Below, piece after piece: positions 1 through 8,542 of a DNA stretch of 57,663 bases. The position numbers and the translations under genes are program-made. The DNA comes from Pseudomonas brassicacearum (GTDB lineage Bacteria; Pseudomonadota; Gammaproteobacteria; Pseudomonadales; Pseudomonadaceae): contig NZ_MOBK01000018.1 of the NCBI RefSeq assembly GCF_003732265.1, forward strand, positions 1-57,663. Reading direction: 5' to 3'. Within the stretch, counting starts at the first letter, position 1, and each line of letters opens with the position of its first letter. The notes beneath the pieces are model-generated. The model was given only the letters and a program-made list of their open reading frames with translations. It was not told where the DNA came from and made no database searches.

Positions 1-35
1 CTAACCAATACTAATTGCCCGTGAGGCTTGACCAT
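1..35 (+). rRNA. rrl: 23S rRNA, 3' end only (partial)
   Basis: The window opens inside the last bases of a 23S gene. The segment contains the conserved 3'-terminal ACTAAT and CCGTGAGGCTT blocks known from bacterial 23S rRNA, and by comparison with E. coli the mature end falls near base 35. Bases 36-184 are the 23S-5S spacer, which would be removed during rRNA processing. The exact 3' end is estimated to within a few bases. Confidence 0.9.
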
Positions 36-184
36 ATAACACCCAAGCAATCTGTGAACTCGACAGAGACCAGATTGCGGTGTGTGAAGACGATACATTG
101 TCGAAAATTCGAAACACACAAATCTATTACATACCCATTCGCTGGAGCGTGATCTCGCAAGAGAGAACGACCTGGCTACCGAAT

Positions 185-300
185 TTCTTGACGACCATAG
201 AGCATTGGAACCACCTGATCCCATCCCGAACTCAGCAGTGAAACGATGCATCGCCGATGGTAGTGTGGGGTTTCCCCATGTGAGAGTAGGTCATCGTCAA
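185..300 (+). rRNA. rrf: 5S rRNA, first copy
   Basis: This 116-nt gene has the Pseudomonas 5S signature: CTTGACGACCATAGAGC at the 5' end, a central CCCGAACTCAG loop and a closing GGTCATCGTCAAG that pairs with the 5' end. It follows the 23S gene in the same transcription unit and is followed by a strong terminator at 313-350. Confidence 0.97.
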
Positions 301-312
301 GATTAAATTCCG

Positions 313-350
313 AAACCCCTATCTGCGTACGCAGGTAGGGGTTTTGTTTT
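313..350 (+). terminator. Rho-independent terminator after first 5S gene
   Basis: A long stem (AAACCCCTA paired with TAGGGGTTT, with inner CTGCG/CGCAG arms) is followed by TTTTGTTTT. It sits 12 bases after the first 5S gene. The second 5S gene therefore lies beyond a terminator and depends on read-through or antitermination. Confidence 0.85.
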
Positions 351-408
351 AGTAGAAGTCACCATTTTTTGCTGGCACGTTACGGCTGTAACGGGCTGGT
401 CACAGAAT

Positions 409-524
409 TTCTTGACGACCATAGAGCATTGGAACCACCTGATCCCATCCCGAACTCAGCAGTGAAACGATGCATCGCCGATGGTAGTGTGGGGTTTCCC
501 CATGTGAGAGTAGGTCATCGTCAA
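409..524 (+). rRNA. rrf: 5S rRNA, second tandem copy
   Basis: This second 116-nt 5S gene appears identical to the one at 185-300 and begins 224 bases after it. The flanks (GAATT before, AAGATT..ATTCCGAAACCCCT after) are also duplicated, so the unit arose by tandem duplication of gene plus terminator arm. One rrn operon with an extra 5S gene is known in fluorescent pseudomonads. It has its own terminator at 537-569. Confidence 0.97.
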
Positions 525-536
525 GATTGAATTCCG

Positions 537-569
537 AAACCCCTGTCTGCTAACGCAGACAGGGGTTTT
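537..569. terminator. Bidirectional terminator between the rrn operon and mgoD
   Basis: A perfect 14-bp stem (AAACCCCTGTCTGC with its complement, loop TAAC) has a T-run on the plus strand and an A-run before the stem. It can end the rRNA transcript on the plus strand and the convergent mgo operon, whose last stop codon is at 606, on the minus strand. Confidence 0.85.
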
Positions 570-605
570 GTCGTTTCAGGCCTGCGTTATCGATCAAACT
601 CAGAC

Positions 606-1073
606 TTATACAAACAGCTTCAACACATTATTCATCGCATCATCAGCAAACCCCTGCACAAACGCCTTGAACCCCGGCAGAGCCTCCACACCCCCCTGCG
701 CCGGTTCGGCGATGATGGTCCAGGTCGCACGGGACTTGCCTACTCCCAGCGGCTCAACATTCATCGCTGCCCACAAATTGGCCACGCCTAATGTGTTGTA
801 GATCGTGGTCCAGGTCATGTTCAACGCGTGGTCATCCCGCGAGTTGAGTTGCTCGACCACCAGGTTGCCATCCTTGAAGAATTTCTTGCGCAAGGACGAA
901 ACGCCCTCGCCCGTCATCTCAATGTGCGACAGCGCCGGAATGAACTGATCGAAGCCGGCAAAGTTACCAACGACTGCCCAGACCTTCTCGGCTTCCGTCG
1001 GCACTTCCACCGAGGACACCACGTGGCAGCCTTGAGGGTTTTTGATCAGGGTATCGGGTTGTAGAGTGCTCAT
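606..1073 (-). CDS. mgoD: MgoD/PvfD: SRPBCC (polyketide cyclase/dehydrase-like) protein
   Basis: A 155-residue single-domain protein. The spacing of predicted strands and the motif VPTEAEKVWAVVGNFAGFDQF near residues 24-43 fit the START/SRPBCC lipid- and small-molecule-binding fold, whose members act as cyclases or carriers. It has no signal peptide, so it should be cytoplasmic. The ATG at 1073 has a GGAG Shine-Dalgarno seven bases upstream. It is the last gene of the operon, 22 bases after mgoA, and matches the fourth gene of the known mgo/pvf clusters. Its exact chemical step is not established; a role in processing the mgoA-derived aldehyde/oxime product is an inference from position. Confidence 0.85.
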   Translation of the reverse strand: MSTLQPDTLIKNPQGCHVVSSVEVPTEAEKVWAVVGNFAGFDQFIPALSHIEMTGEGVSSLRKKFFKDGNLVVEQLNSRDDHALNMTWTTIYNTLGVANLWAAMNVEPLGVGKSRATWTIIAEPAQGGVEALPGFKAFVQGFADDAMNNVLKLFV

Positions 1074-1095
1074 GGTTTTGCTCCGTTTGGTTGAT

Positions 1096-4000
1096 TCAGA
1101 TGAAGTTGATTTCTTTCAGGTAGTCGCAGCCTCGACGCAGTAGCGCCGGGGTTTTTTCCGGGTAGTGCGCGCCCATCTGCCGCACGCCCGCCTGGGCATT
1201 GGCGTGGCCGATCATCGAGATATCGCCGATGTCTTCTTCGAAGCCGTTGAGGTAAAAACCGAGCACGCCGAACAGCGCGTTGTCGCTGTCGACGCGGCCC
1301 AGTTGCTGCTGCCAGTGCGCGACGCTGACCATCGAGAATTCCCGCCCGGCTTCGCGAAAGGACGCCACGTAGTCGTCCCAGCTCAGCGGTTCGGGGTTGT
1401 GCAGGTTGAACACCGCTTTTTCAGGCTGATAACGGCCGGCATGGAAGGCGATGAACCGGGCGAGAAAGTCCACCGGCATCAAATCGAAATTCAGCGCGAA
1501 CTCCGGCACCTGGCCGAGCTGGATCGAGCCTTTGAGCATCAGCATCAAACGGTTTTTGTGCGGCTGGCAGACACCCGTGAGGCTGTTGAAACTGATGTTG
1601 CCTGGGCGATAGAGATTGACCCGAACCCCACGCTCGCGCGCCCGTTCAAGAATCCGTTCGCCGACCCACTTGGAGAGGTTGTAGCCGTTCTTGATATAGA
1701 TCGGCGGTGTCTGCGCCGCGGGCAATTCCAGCACCCGGCCATCGGCCGCAATCGTGCTGGACGCCGAGAGCGTCGAGACGAAGTTGAAGACCTTCTTGCT
1801 GCGCCCTTCACACAACCTCAGGCACTCGAAAATCGGTTCGACGTTGTCACGCGCCAGTGATTCGTAATCGAGTACGTGATTGACGTTGGCAGCGTTGTGC
1901 ACCAGCGCGCCGAACTCTCGATCGAGGCGCTCATACACCTCATTGGAAAGCCCCAGAGACGGACGAGTGATGTCCGCGGCGTACACCCGCACCCGGCTCA
2001 GGTCCAGGTGCTCCAGACGGTTCTCGCGCAATGCATGAGCAAAGCGCTCAGCCGCCGATTGCCCACCGCCATCGCGCACCAGGCACACGACTTCAGTGGC
2101 GCCCCAACCCAACAGCGCCTCGACGATATGCACACCGACAAAACTGTTCGCGCCGGTGACGATCACCTTGTGCACATCGCCCATTTGGTTGACCGGCAGC
2201 GGCTGAATATCCAGCTCACGGAAGGCATCCGCCAGGGCCCTTTCGCTCAGCACTTCTTCAGTGCCGGAGCCGCGTACCAAGGTCGCCAACTTCGCAATGG
2301 TCGGCAGTTCAATGAAGCGGTTGATCGAAATACTGCGCCCGAATTCCTCACGCAATCGCAGCAACATGCGCGATAACAGGATCGAGTGACCACCCAAATT
2401 GAAGAAGCTTTCGTCGGTTGAAATGTCACTGGCCGGCAGCTCCAGCAACTCGGCCCAGATCTCCAGCAGCAAGGCCTCATCGGCACTGACTGGCAAGCGC
2501 CGTGCGCTGTTTTCCAGGACGTTGACCGGCATGGCAAGCAACGCTTTGCGATCGACTTTGCCGTTACTGGCGAAGGGCATGCTGTTTAGTTCGGTCCATG
2601 CACCGGGCTGCATGTAGTCCGGCAAAAACTGCAACGCGTGAGCCTTCAATGCATCGCGAGCGGCACCGGGTCGGTCTTCCTGAGGCTGTGCGAGGAAGGC
2701 CAGAATGCGTCGCTGACTGTCGATGACCACCGCCACCTGACGGTACAACTGGCTGTCGCGCAGGCAGCGTTCGATCTCTTCCGGTTCTACCCGAAAGCCG
2801 CGAATCTTCACTTGGTTATCCCGCCGCCCACACAGCTCGATGCCGTCGCGGGTCCACTTGGCCATATCGCCGGTCCGATAGGCGCGCAGCCTTTGGCCGC
2901 TTGGCAAACTCAGGTTCAGATAGCGTTCGGCGGTCTGCTGCGGGTTGTTCAGATACCCCAGGCACACACCCGGCCCGACGATGTACAACTCACCGACGGT
3001 GTGGTCGGTGACGGGTTGGGAGTCTTCATCAAGAATCAGCACCTGACTGTTGGCAATCGGTGCACCGAGAGTTCGATTGCTGTCGCCGGGACGCAACTGT
3101 CGCGCGGTAATCAGCACCGTGGCTTCGGTCGGGCCATACAGGTTGTAGAGCTTGCCCTGGCGCGTCAGTTGCTCGATCACGTACGGTTCGCAAACGTCGC
3201 CGCCGGTCATCACATGATCCAGTCCCTGTAACTGATCCAGCGGCAGAATGCTCAGCAGTGCCGGCGGTAAAAAAGCGTGGCTGAGTTGCTGGTGGCGGAT
3301 CAGCTCGACCAGTTGCAAGGGGTCGCGGCGTTGATCGTCACTGGGCACGATCAGCTCGGCGCCCTGCAGCAGGGTCGGGAAAATATCGATCAGCGACGAG
3401 TCAAAACTCAGCGACGAAAACTGCAGTACCCGACTCTGTTCGGTGAGGTGTACGTAGTCGGCGTACCACGCGGTGAAGTGTGCAAGGTTGGCCTGACTGA
3501 GCAACACGCCTTTGGGATGCCCGGTGGTGCCCGAGGTATAGAGCGCCATGCACGGCGCATCTCTATCAGGCCGCTGACGCATCAAGGGCTGTTCGAGGTC
3601 CACGTCATCGATGTCGATGTGGCTGATGTTCAGCCCTGGCATGTCGTCGGCGAGCGGGTGCTGGCCGTCATGCAGCAACAGCACCGCCCCGGCATCGGAA
3701 AGAATGTACTGCTGACGTTGCAGCGGATGGCTCGGCTCCAGCGGCAAGTACACCGCGCCGCTGCCGAGAATCGCCAGAATCCCCGCATACAGCGCACTGC
3801 ATTTCGGCAGGCAGATCCCGACCACCAACGGCCCCTGATGCTTATCGAGCAGCGGCTGTAACTGCTGTTGGATAGCTCGGCTATAGGCATGCAGTTGTCG
3901 AAAGCTCAGCGTCGTACCATCGATGCTCAACGCGGGTCGTTCGGCTGATTGAAGGAAGCGCTGTTCAAGGCGCTCGATCATCGGGATCTGCCCCAATTCC

Positions 4001-4506
4001 AGCAGCCAGGGTTGGGCGGTAATGTTGAGCTGATGGACGAACGCCAAATGTTCAAGCCACACCAGAGTCTCCACACGCTCAAAGTCAGCCGGTGCTGCCG
4101 GTTGTGCGTGGAGGAAATACTCGGCATCCCGGGAGAAGCGGCTGACCAGCAGTGCGACGTGATCCACCAGCTCCGCCACCGCTCGCAGGCGCAATGCCTG
4201 GCCGTTGCCGTAAGGCTCGTCGGCGATCGGCACGCGCGTGAACAATGCCGAGTTGTACGAGCACAAGAGGTCCAGCGACGGCAAGCCGCCAGCCTCCGAT
4301 CCGCCGATACCCAGTTGCAGCGTCAGTCGCGGTATTGCGCTGAAACCCGAAAATGCCAGGCTCGCGTCCTCGATCAGCAAATCAACCGACGGCTGCTCAT
4401 TGAGCGTGTCGAGCCGCACCAGCGAATGACCGTGTTGTTCAAGTTCCAGCGCCAGGTCGGTCAAGGCCTGGCTTTGCCCAATGAGCAAAATGTCGAGACG
4501 TCTCAT
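1096..4506 (-). CDS. mgoA: MgoA/PvfC: NRPS-like adenylation-thiolation-reductase enzyme
   Basis: An 1136-residue three-module enzyme. An N-terminal extension of about 205 residues precedes an adenylation domain with core motifs A3 (YTSGTTGHPKG, about residue 325), A5 (NLYGPTEATV), A7 (YRTGDM), A8 (GRRDNQVKIRGFRVEPEE) and A10 (NGKVDRKAL, about 648). Next comes a carrier domain whose phosphopantetheine serine is in GGHSIL (about 704), then a thioester reductase with the TGANSFVG nucleotide-binding motif (about 779) and catalytic YxxxK (YNLSK). There is no condensation domain, so it should activate one amino acid and release it reductively. In the mgo/pvf family this amino acid is valine or leucine. 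The ATG at 4506 with AGGAGA upstream is the start; an in-frame extension to 4779 would run through mgoC. It lies 14 bases after mgoC. Confidence 0.93.
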   Translation of the reverse strand: MRRLDILLIGQSQALTDLALELEQHGHSLVRLDTLNEQPSVDLLIEDASLAFSGFSAIPRLTLQLGIGGSEAGGLPSLDLLCSYNSALFTRVPIADEPYGNGQALRLRAVAELVDHVALLVSRFSRDAEYFLHAQPAAPADFERVETLVWLEHLAFVHQLNITAQPWLLELGQIPMIERLEQRFLQSAERPALSIDGTTLSFRQLHAYSRAIQQQLQPLLDKHQGPLVVGICLPKCSALYAGILAILGSGAVYLPLEPSHPLQRQQYILSDAGAVLLLHDGQHPLADDMPGLNISHIDIDDVDLEQPLMRQRPDRDAPCMALYTSGTTGHPKGVLLSQANLAHFTAWYADYVHLTEQSRVLQFSSLSFDSSLIDIFPTLLQGAELIVPSDDQRRDPLQLVELIRHQQLSHAFLPPALLSILPLDQLQGLDHVMTGGDVCEPYVIEQLTRQGKLYNLYGPTEATVLITARQLRPGDSNRTLGAPIANSQVLILDEDSQPVTDHTVGELYIVGPGVCLGYLNNPQQTAERYLNLSLPSGQRLRAYRTGDMAKWTRDGIELCGRRDNQVKIRGFRVEPEEIERCLRDSQLYRQVAVVIDSQRRILAFLAQPQEDRPGAARDALKAHALQFLPDYMQPGAWTELNSMPFASNGKVDRKALLAMPVNVLENSARRLPVSADEALLLEIWAELLELPASDISTDESFFNLGGHSILLSRMLLRLREEFGRSISINRFIELPTIAKLATLVRGSGTEEVLSERALADAFRELDIQPLPVNQMGDVHKVIVTGANSFVGVHIVEALLGWGATEVVCLVRDGGGQSAAERFAHALRENRLEHLDLSRVRVYAADITRPSLGLSNEVYERLDREFGALVHNAANVNHVLDYESLARDNVEPIFECLRLCEGRSKKVFNFVSTLSASSTIAADGRVLELPAAQTPPIYIKNGYNLSKWVGERILERARERGVRVNLYRPGNISFNSLTGVCQPHKNRLMLMLKGSIQLGQVPEFALNFDLMPVDFLARFIAFHAGRYQPEKAVFNLHNPEPLSWDDYVASFREAGREFSMVSVAHWQQQLGRVDSDNALFGVLGFYLNGFEEDIGDISMIGHANAQAGVRQMGAHYPEKTPALLRRGCDYLKEINFI

Positions 4507-4520
4507 GGATGTTCTCCTCG

Positions 4521-5450
4521 TTAAACCAGGTAGTCGCTGAGGGCGTCTTGCACGCACGGCGAATCGAGCAGCGAACTGCTGCGGAAAAACCGCACGATGT
4601 TGGCGACCAGCGGGTGATGGCGATTGATCGGGAAGGCCAGCCCCGAGACTTCGCTCTTGAGTGCCTGACGCGTCGCGTCGCTGATCTGCAAAGACTCGAT
4701 CAACCGGAAGTCGAAGGACTTCTGAATGTCGTTGGTCAGGTAATGGCCGATGAACACCGGCAGGATCTGCGCGATGCAATGGCGGTCTTCTTCGCTCGCG
4801 GTGTGCCAGTAGATGCGCACCAGCCGCGCCCAGAAGCCGGAGTGGCGCCCTTCATCCAGCAGGTGATCAGCCATCAGGCCTTTGATCGATTGCTTGACCG
4901 TGTCGTCCTTGGCGAACGCCGCGACATCGCCGGTCACGGTGTTCTCGGCAATGGCCACGCAGATCAATTCGACGGCACTGCGCAGGTGTTCCGGCGCGAG
5001 CGCCACCGCTGCCGGGATGGCGCGACTGAGCTCGATTTCGTCGGGCAATACGATCGGTGTGATGCCGGTCATGGCGATGGTCTGCTGCATGAAGTCCATG
5101 GCCACCAAGGCGTGGTAATCCTCGTCCACCACCACAGTCATGGCGTCGTATCGACAAGCGAACGGGAACGTCACGGCGAAGCGATTCTTGGCGATGCTGC
5201 GCGCGGTCTTGTCGACGATCTCGGTTTCGAAAATCACTACGTCGTTAATGAATTTGTAGAGCGTCTGCACCAGCGCGAAGTCCCGTTGCTCGGGGCATTC
5301 GCGCAGGAAGGTTTCGCTCAGCACCAGTGGCTGGCGGCTCAAGGGATAGATCAGCTTGTCATCGTTTTCCAGCACCCGACGTGGGCGCGTGCGGATGGTC
5401 GCGCGGCTCTCCCAGGCGTCGGCAAAGGATTGGTAATCGGCGGCGTTCAT
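4521..5450 (-). CDS. mgoC: MgoC/PvfB: AurF-type diiron N-oxygenase
   Basis: A 309-residue protein of the p-aminobenzoate N-oxygenase (AurF) family. All seven expected iron ligands can be placed with AurF-like spacing: E75, E110 and H113 (ExxH), E169, and H196, E200, H203 (HxxxExxH in HLLDEGRH). In mgo/pvf clusters this enzyme oxidises the amine nitrogen of the amino-acid-derived substrate. Its ATG overlaps the stop of mgoB in an ATGA, so the two are translationally coupled. Together with the reductase mgoA it is the catalytic core of the pathway. Complete ligand conservation indicates an active enzyme. Confidence 0.92.
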   Translation of the reverse strand: MNAADYQSFADAWESRATIRTRPRRVLENDDKLIYPLSRQPLVLSETFLRECPEQRDFALVQTLYKFINDVVIFETEIVDKTARSIAKNRFAVTFPFACRYDAMTVVVDEDYHALVAMDFMQQTIAMTGITPIVLPDEIELSRAIPAAVALAPEHLRSAVELICVAIAENTVTGDVAAFAKDDTVKQSIKGLMADHLLDEGRHSGFWARLVRIYWHTASEEDRHCIAQILPVFIGHYLTNDIQKSFDFRLIESLQISDATRQALKSEVSGLAFPINRHHPLVANIVRFFRSSSLLDSPCVQDALSDYLV

Positions 5451-6223
5451 GCGGTCACCTCACGCAACGGCTCGCCCATGCTCAGGCGCAGGCCGTCCCA
5501 CAGGGCGATGCGGCTTTCCACGGCAGCAATCGCGCTGGCGTAGACGTCCTCTTCCCGTTGCGGATTGCCATCGACCAACCGCGCAAGGAGTCTTTCCGCT
5601 GCCGGGCCGTGGTCTTCGGAATCGACTTCGATGTGCCGTTCCAGGTAATAACGGAAGGTCGGTGCTTGCTCGATGCCGATGCCCCAATCGTCGAGAATCC
5701 GCTGGAACATCTGCGGAATCACACTCTCACGACCATGCAAGAACGCCGCTGCGACGCTGTGGCCCGGTGCATGCAACGCCGTGTGCAAGGTGTGCCGCAC
5801 AAACTGTGCGGCGGCCGGGTCGACGTCCACGCTTTGCAGCGCGACGTCATAGCTCACGCCTTCCTGTTGCAACGCGACAAAGCGCTCCACGGCGACCGTG
5901 CTGGCCCCGACTTCGCGCATCGCATCCAGATACAATTCAAAGTGGCTGTAATGACCTTGGGCCGGACGATCATCGGATTCTTCACCGAGCACAATCTCGT
6001 TGATCAGGCGCGCGGCCTGCGAGTCTCGAGGCGGCAACCAAGGTAATTGAACGCAAGTCAGTTCCTGTTGCAGACGCTTGGTCAGCGACATGAAGTCCCA
6101 GACTGCAAAGACATGGGTTTCCATGAAACGTTGAAGTACCGGCAGCGAATGTATTTCAGAAAAAATCGGGTGTGCACTAAGTTCTGCCTTCTTCTGGGTG
6201 AGACGGTCTTTATTCGCTTTCAT
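5447..6223 (-). CDS. mgoB: MgoB/PvfA: DUF3050 haem-oxygenase-like protein
   Basis: A 258-residue all-helical protein with the DUF3050 blocks HVFAVWDFMSLTKRLQ (residues about 37-52), INEIVLGEESDD and GHYSHFELYLDAM (about 90-102), and histidine/glutamate-rich helices such as YLERHIEVDSEDHG. This is the haem-oxygenase-like fold, which in several families carries a non-haem diiron site, so a second N-oxidation or C-C cleavage step is plausible but unproven. It is the first gene of the mgoBCAD operon. The ATG at 6223 has only a weak ribosome-binding site (AGGCT), which may limit operon translation. Confidence 0.88.
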   Translation of the reverse strand: MKANKDRLTQKKAELSAHPIFSEIHSLPVLQRFMETHVFAVWDFMSLTKRLQQELTCVQLPWLPPRDSQAARLINEIVLGEESDDRPAQGHYSHFELYLDAMREVGASTVAVERFVALQQEGVSYDVALQSVDVDPAAAQFVRHTLHTALHAPGHSVAAAFLHGRESVIPQMFQRILDDWGIGIEQAPTFRYYLERHIEVDSEDHGPAAERLLARLVDGNPQREEDVYASAIAAVESRIALWDGLRLSMGEPLREVTA

Positions 6224-6860
6224 GAGTGAGCCTATAAGTGATCTGAGATGCCGTTAAGGAAGTTGCGATCAATCAGTGCGTGGCGTTTAAAGTTTTCAGT
6301 GGACGAGCAAGTGCCTCAATCTAATTGATCGGTTTTAGTGCTTGTGAGTCCGCAGGGCCGGCCTTGCAGGCCTTTGCTCAGTGCGGCGAACAAAAACTAA
6401 TACACGAATAAAGTTCACGGCAAGTCATTTTTTAATTAAATAGAAGTTCAAGTTTATTAGGCGCGACAAGTTTCAATAAAACTTTAATTGGCAGTTTTAT
6501 TTGGGCGTAGTTGCTCCTTCCGACTAATTAAGGTCAGAATTGAAATGAAGAGTGAATGCCTCACTCGAAGCAACTTTCTTGGTTGAATCAATGACATGAC
6601 TTTAGAGGGTGGAAGTTGGCTGGGATCAACGCCGAAGCTTCCTTTCCCGTGACAAGACTCCTTCCGTAGGTTCTTGTTGCGGGGACTGTTGCGCAGGTGC
6701 GCAGCGTCGCCCGTTCATTGGTTGTTGGCAGTCCAAGAGTGAGCGTAAATCACGGCAGCCGCTATCACCGAAGCGTCAACTTCTCGGTGCAGTTATTGGG
6801 CTTGGGAGGGGAAAATCGAGGGTGAGGCTTTAGCGAGGGGCTGAGCGGCGTTGTGACAAG
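6224..6860. other. 637-bp intergenic region; mgo promoter in an AT-rich stretch
   Basis: No convincing gene is visible. Bases about 6400-6600 are strikingly AT-rich (runs such as TTTTTTAATTAAATAG), unlike the GC-rich genes around them, and lie directly upstream of mgoB. This is where the mgo promoter and its control sites should be. A GGCCGGCC-containing inverted segment lies near 6356-6378 in the presumed mgo leader. I could not assign a confident -35/-10 pair. Confidence 0.5.
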
Positions 6861-6889
6861 CGAAAACGAGCAGTCCGATCTGCTCGTTC
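6861..6889 (-). terminator. Terminator of the GntR regulator gene
   Basis: Read on the minus strand, a perfect 9-bp stem AACGAGCAG/CTGCTCGTT with a 6-base loop is followed by TTTTCG. It begins 18 bases after the regulator's stop codon at 6907. Confidence 0.75.
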
Positions 6890-6906
6890 TGGCTTGCTGG
6901 CACAAT

Positions 6907-7617
6907 TTACCGGGCGGTTTTTTTATTCAGTGCGTCAGGGCTGGCGAGGTAGCGTGTAATGACCTCGACACCCCGGTTGAGGTGGTGCGCAAGCAGCTTT
7001 ACTGCGCGCTCGATGTCGCGATCTTCCACCGCCAGCAGCAGCGCCCGGTGATCGTCCTGGGACAGTTTGCCCAGGCCCATCGCTTCGAGGTTGAAACGCA
7101 GGAAGCGTTCTTCTTCGTTCAACCCTTCTTCGATCAGGCTCAACAGGCGACGGTTAGGCGCCTTGCAGTACAGCGACATGTGGAACAAGCGATTGAGACG
7201 GCCGATCTCGCTGTAGTCCTGCTCTGTCTCCATATCATCGATATGACGGGCAGCGGCTTCCAGGTCTTCTTTGTCGAGTAATGGGATCGACAATCGCAGG
7301 GCTTCAGACTCCAGGAGAATCCGCAGCGCATAGGTTTCCACGGCGTCGCCCTGAACCAGCGGCGCAACGACGGCGCCTTTATGGGCGACCACGTTGAGCA
7401 GCGCCTGGGCTTCGAGCTGGCGCAAGGCTTCGCGCACGGGCATACGGCTGACGCCGAACAGGTCGGCCAGGTCTTGCTGGCGCAACGCGGTGCCGCAAGG
7501 GATGCGCCCATCGAGAATCGCCGAGCGCAGCGTTTCTTCGATCACCGAGCGTGCGAGGTGAGCGGGAATCGGCCCGCTGACCTTGATGCTGCTGAGAGGG
7601 TTGGTCTTGTGTGGCAC
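6907..7617 (-). CDS. GntR-family (FCD subfamily) transcriptional regulator
   Basis: A 236-residue regulator. The N-terminal winged helix-turn-helix includes LRQQDLADLFGVSRMPVREALRQLEAQ, and the helical FCD ligand domain follows, with metal/ligand residues such as FHMSLY and H-rich helices. Such proteins usually repress a catabolic or transport gene and release DNA when a small carboxylate binds. I chose the GTG at 7617 (MPHKTNPL). The longer GTG start at 7662 lies inside the -10 box of the gene's own promoter, with the operator between, so it cannot be used by that transcript. The gene diverges from lapG. The ligand and targets are unknown. Confidence 0.85.
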   Translation of the reverse strand: MPHKTNPLSSIKVSGPIPAHLARSVIEETLRSAILDGRIPCGTALRQQDLADLFGVSRMPVREALRQLEAQALLNVVAHKGAVVAPLVQGDAVETYALRILLESEALRLSIPLLDKEDLEAAARHIDDMETEQDYSEIGRLNRLFHMSLYCKAPNRRLLSLIEEGLNEEERFLRFNLEAMGLGKLSQDDHRALLLAVEDRDIERAVKLLAHHLNRGVEVITRYLASPDALNKKTAR

Positions 7618-7642
7618 TACTCGCACCCTATTCGACTGAAAT

Positions 7643-7687
7643 ATTTGGATCCAAATGGACACTAGTGACTGCGATGAAGCTTGTCAA
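7643..7687 (-). promoter_or_regulatory. Promoter and palindromic operator of the GntR gene
   Basis: On the minus strand a perfect -35 TTGACA (7682-7687) is separated by 17 bases from a weak -10 TAGTGT (7659-7664). Immediately downstream, at the expected transcription start, is the perfect 14-bp palindrome ATTTGGATCCAAAT (7643-7656). A palindrome over +1 fits autorepression by the GntR protein. Confidence 0.7.
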
Positions 7688-7763
7688 ACAAGTCAGGTTC
7701 TCAATCGCAAGCTTTTCATGTCATTCACAATACAAAGTCTAGCGTGTCACCCGTGATTGCACC

Positions 7764-8528
7764 GTGCCATTGTCTTTTGCCGGGGTAACCGGCACCATCG
7801 GCCGAATTCCATTTGCCTGCTCTGGATGCCTCGCATTGGCGGTACGTTTCGCAATCCCACGGATCTTGCGCTGGCTGTGCTGCGCGCTGCTACTGGCTGG
7901 CGTCATGCTGGGCGGCTTGCAGGCCGATTGGGACTTTTCGCTGATCAGCCGGCGCGCTCAGGCCCTGTACGGGCCGTTGGGCGAAGGGCAGCAACGGATC
8001 GACGCCTGGCAGCATTTACTGGCCACGCAGAAGCAGGTCGGCGAGCTGGAACAGCTCAAAGTGGTCAACCTGTTCTTCAACAATCAGGTGCGCTACGTCG
8101 AGGACATCGACCTGTGGCACGAAGTCGATTATTGGGAAACGCCCATCGAAGCGCTGTGGAAGGGCGCCGGCGATTGCGAAGACTATGCGATTGCCAAGTA
8201 TTTCAGCCTGCGCCACCTCGGCGTGTCCAGTGACAAGCTGCGCATCACGTACGTCAAGGCCTTGCGCCAGAACCGGGCGCACATGGTGTTGACCTACTAT
8301 TCAAGCCCCGAGGCCATGCCGCTGGTGCTCGACAGCCTGATCAACGAGATAAAACCGGCCAATCAACGAACCGATCTGTTACCGGTCTACTCTTTCAATG
8401 CGGAGGGTTTGTATTTGCCGGGCGCCAAGGGCAACAAAAAGGTCGGTGACACCAAACGCCTGTCCCGCTGGCAGGACGTGTTGAAAAAAATGCAGGCCGA
8501 AGGTTTCCCGGTCGAAACGACAAACTAG
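7764..8528 (+). CDS. lapG: LapG: periplasmic calcium-dependent cysteine protease
   Basis: A 254-residue transglutaminase-like cysteine protease that cuts the adhesin LapA in its N-terminal retention module and frees it from the outer membrane. The catalytic triad is visible: C138 in GAGDCEDYA, H173 in RAHMVL, and D190. The C-to-H (35) and H-to-D (17) spacings match the family. A hydrophobic export segment (ILRWLCCALLLAGVMLGGL) precedes the mature DWDFSLISRRA start. The start codon is GTG at 7764. lapD follows after 14 bases, so protease and its inhibitor-receptor are co-expressed. Confidence 0.93.
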   Translation: MPLSFAGVTGTIGRIPFACSGCLALAVRFAIPRILRWLCCALLLAGVMLGGLQADWDFSLISRRAQALYGPLGEGQQRIDAWQHLLATQKQVGELEQLKVVNLFFNNQVRYVEDIDLWHEVDYWETPIEALWKGAGDCEDYAIAKYFSLRHLGVSSDKLRITYVKALRQNRAHMVLTYYSSPEAMPLVLDSLINEIKPANQRTDLLPVYSFNAEGLYLPGAKGNKKVGDTKRLSRWQDVLKKMQAEGFPVETTN

Positions 8529-8542
8529 GAGCACGCGCTCAG

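Noticed and set aside
4507..4779. Upstream extension of mgoA by 91 residues
   Set aside because: It overlaps mgoC in another frame, is rich in R and P without domain character, and a proper start with AGGAGA exists at 4506.
6609..6833. Small open frame of 74 codons
   Set aside because: No recognisable family, poor start context, R/S-rich composition and no conserved neighbours; more likely noncoding.
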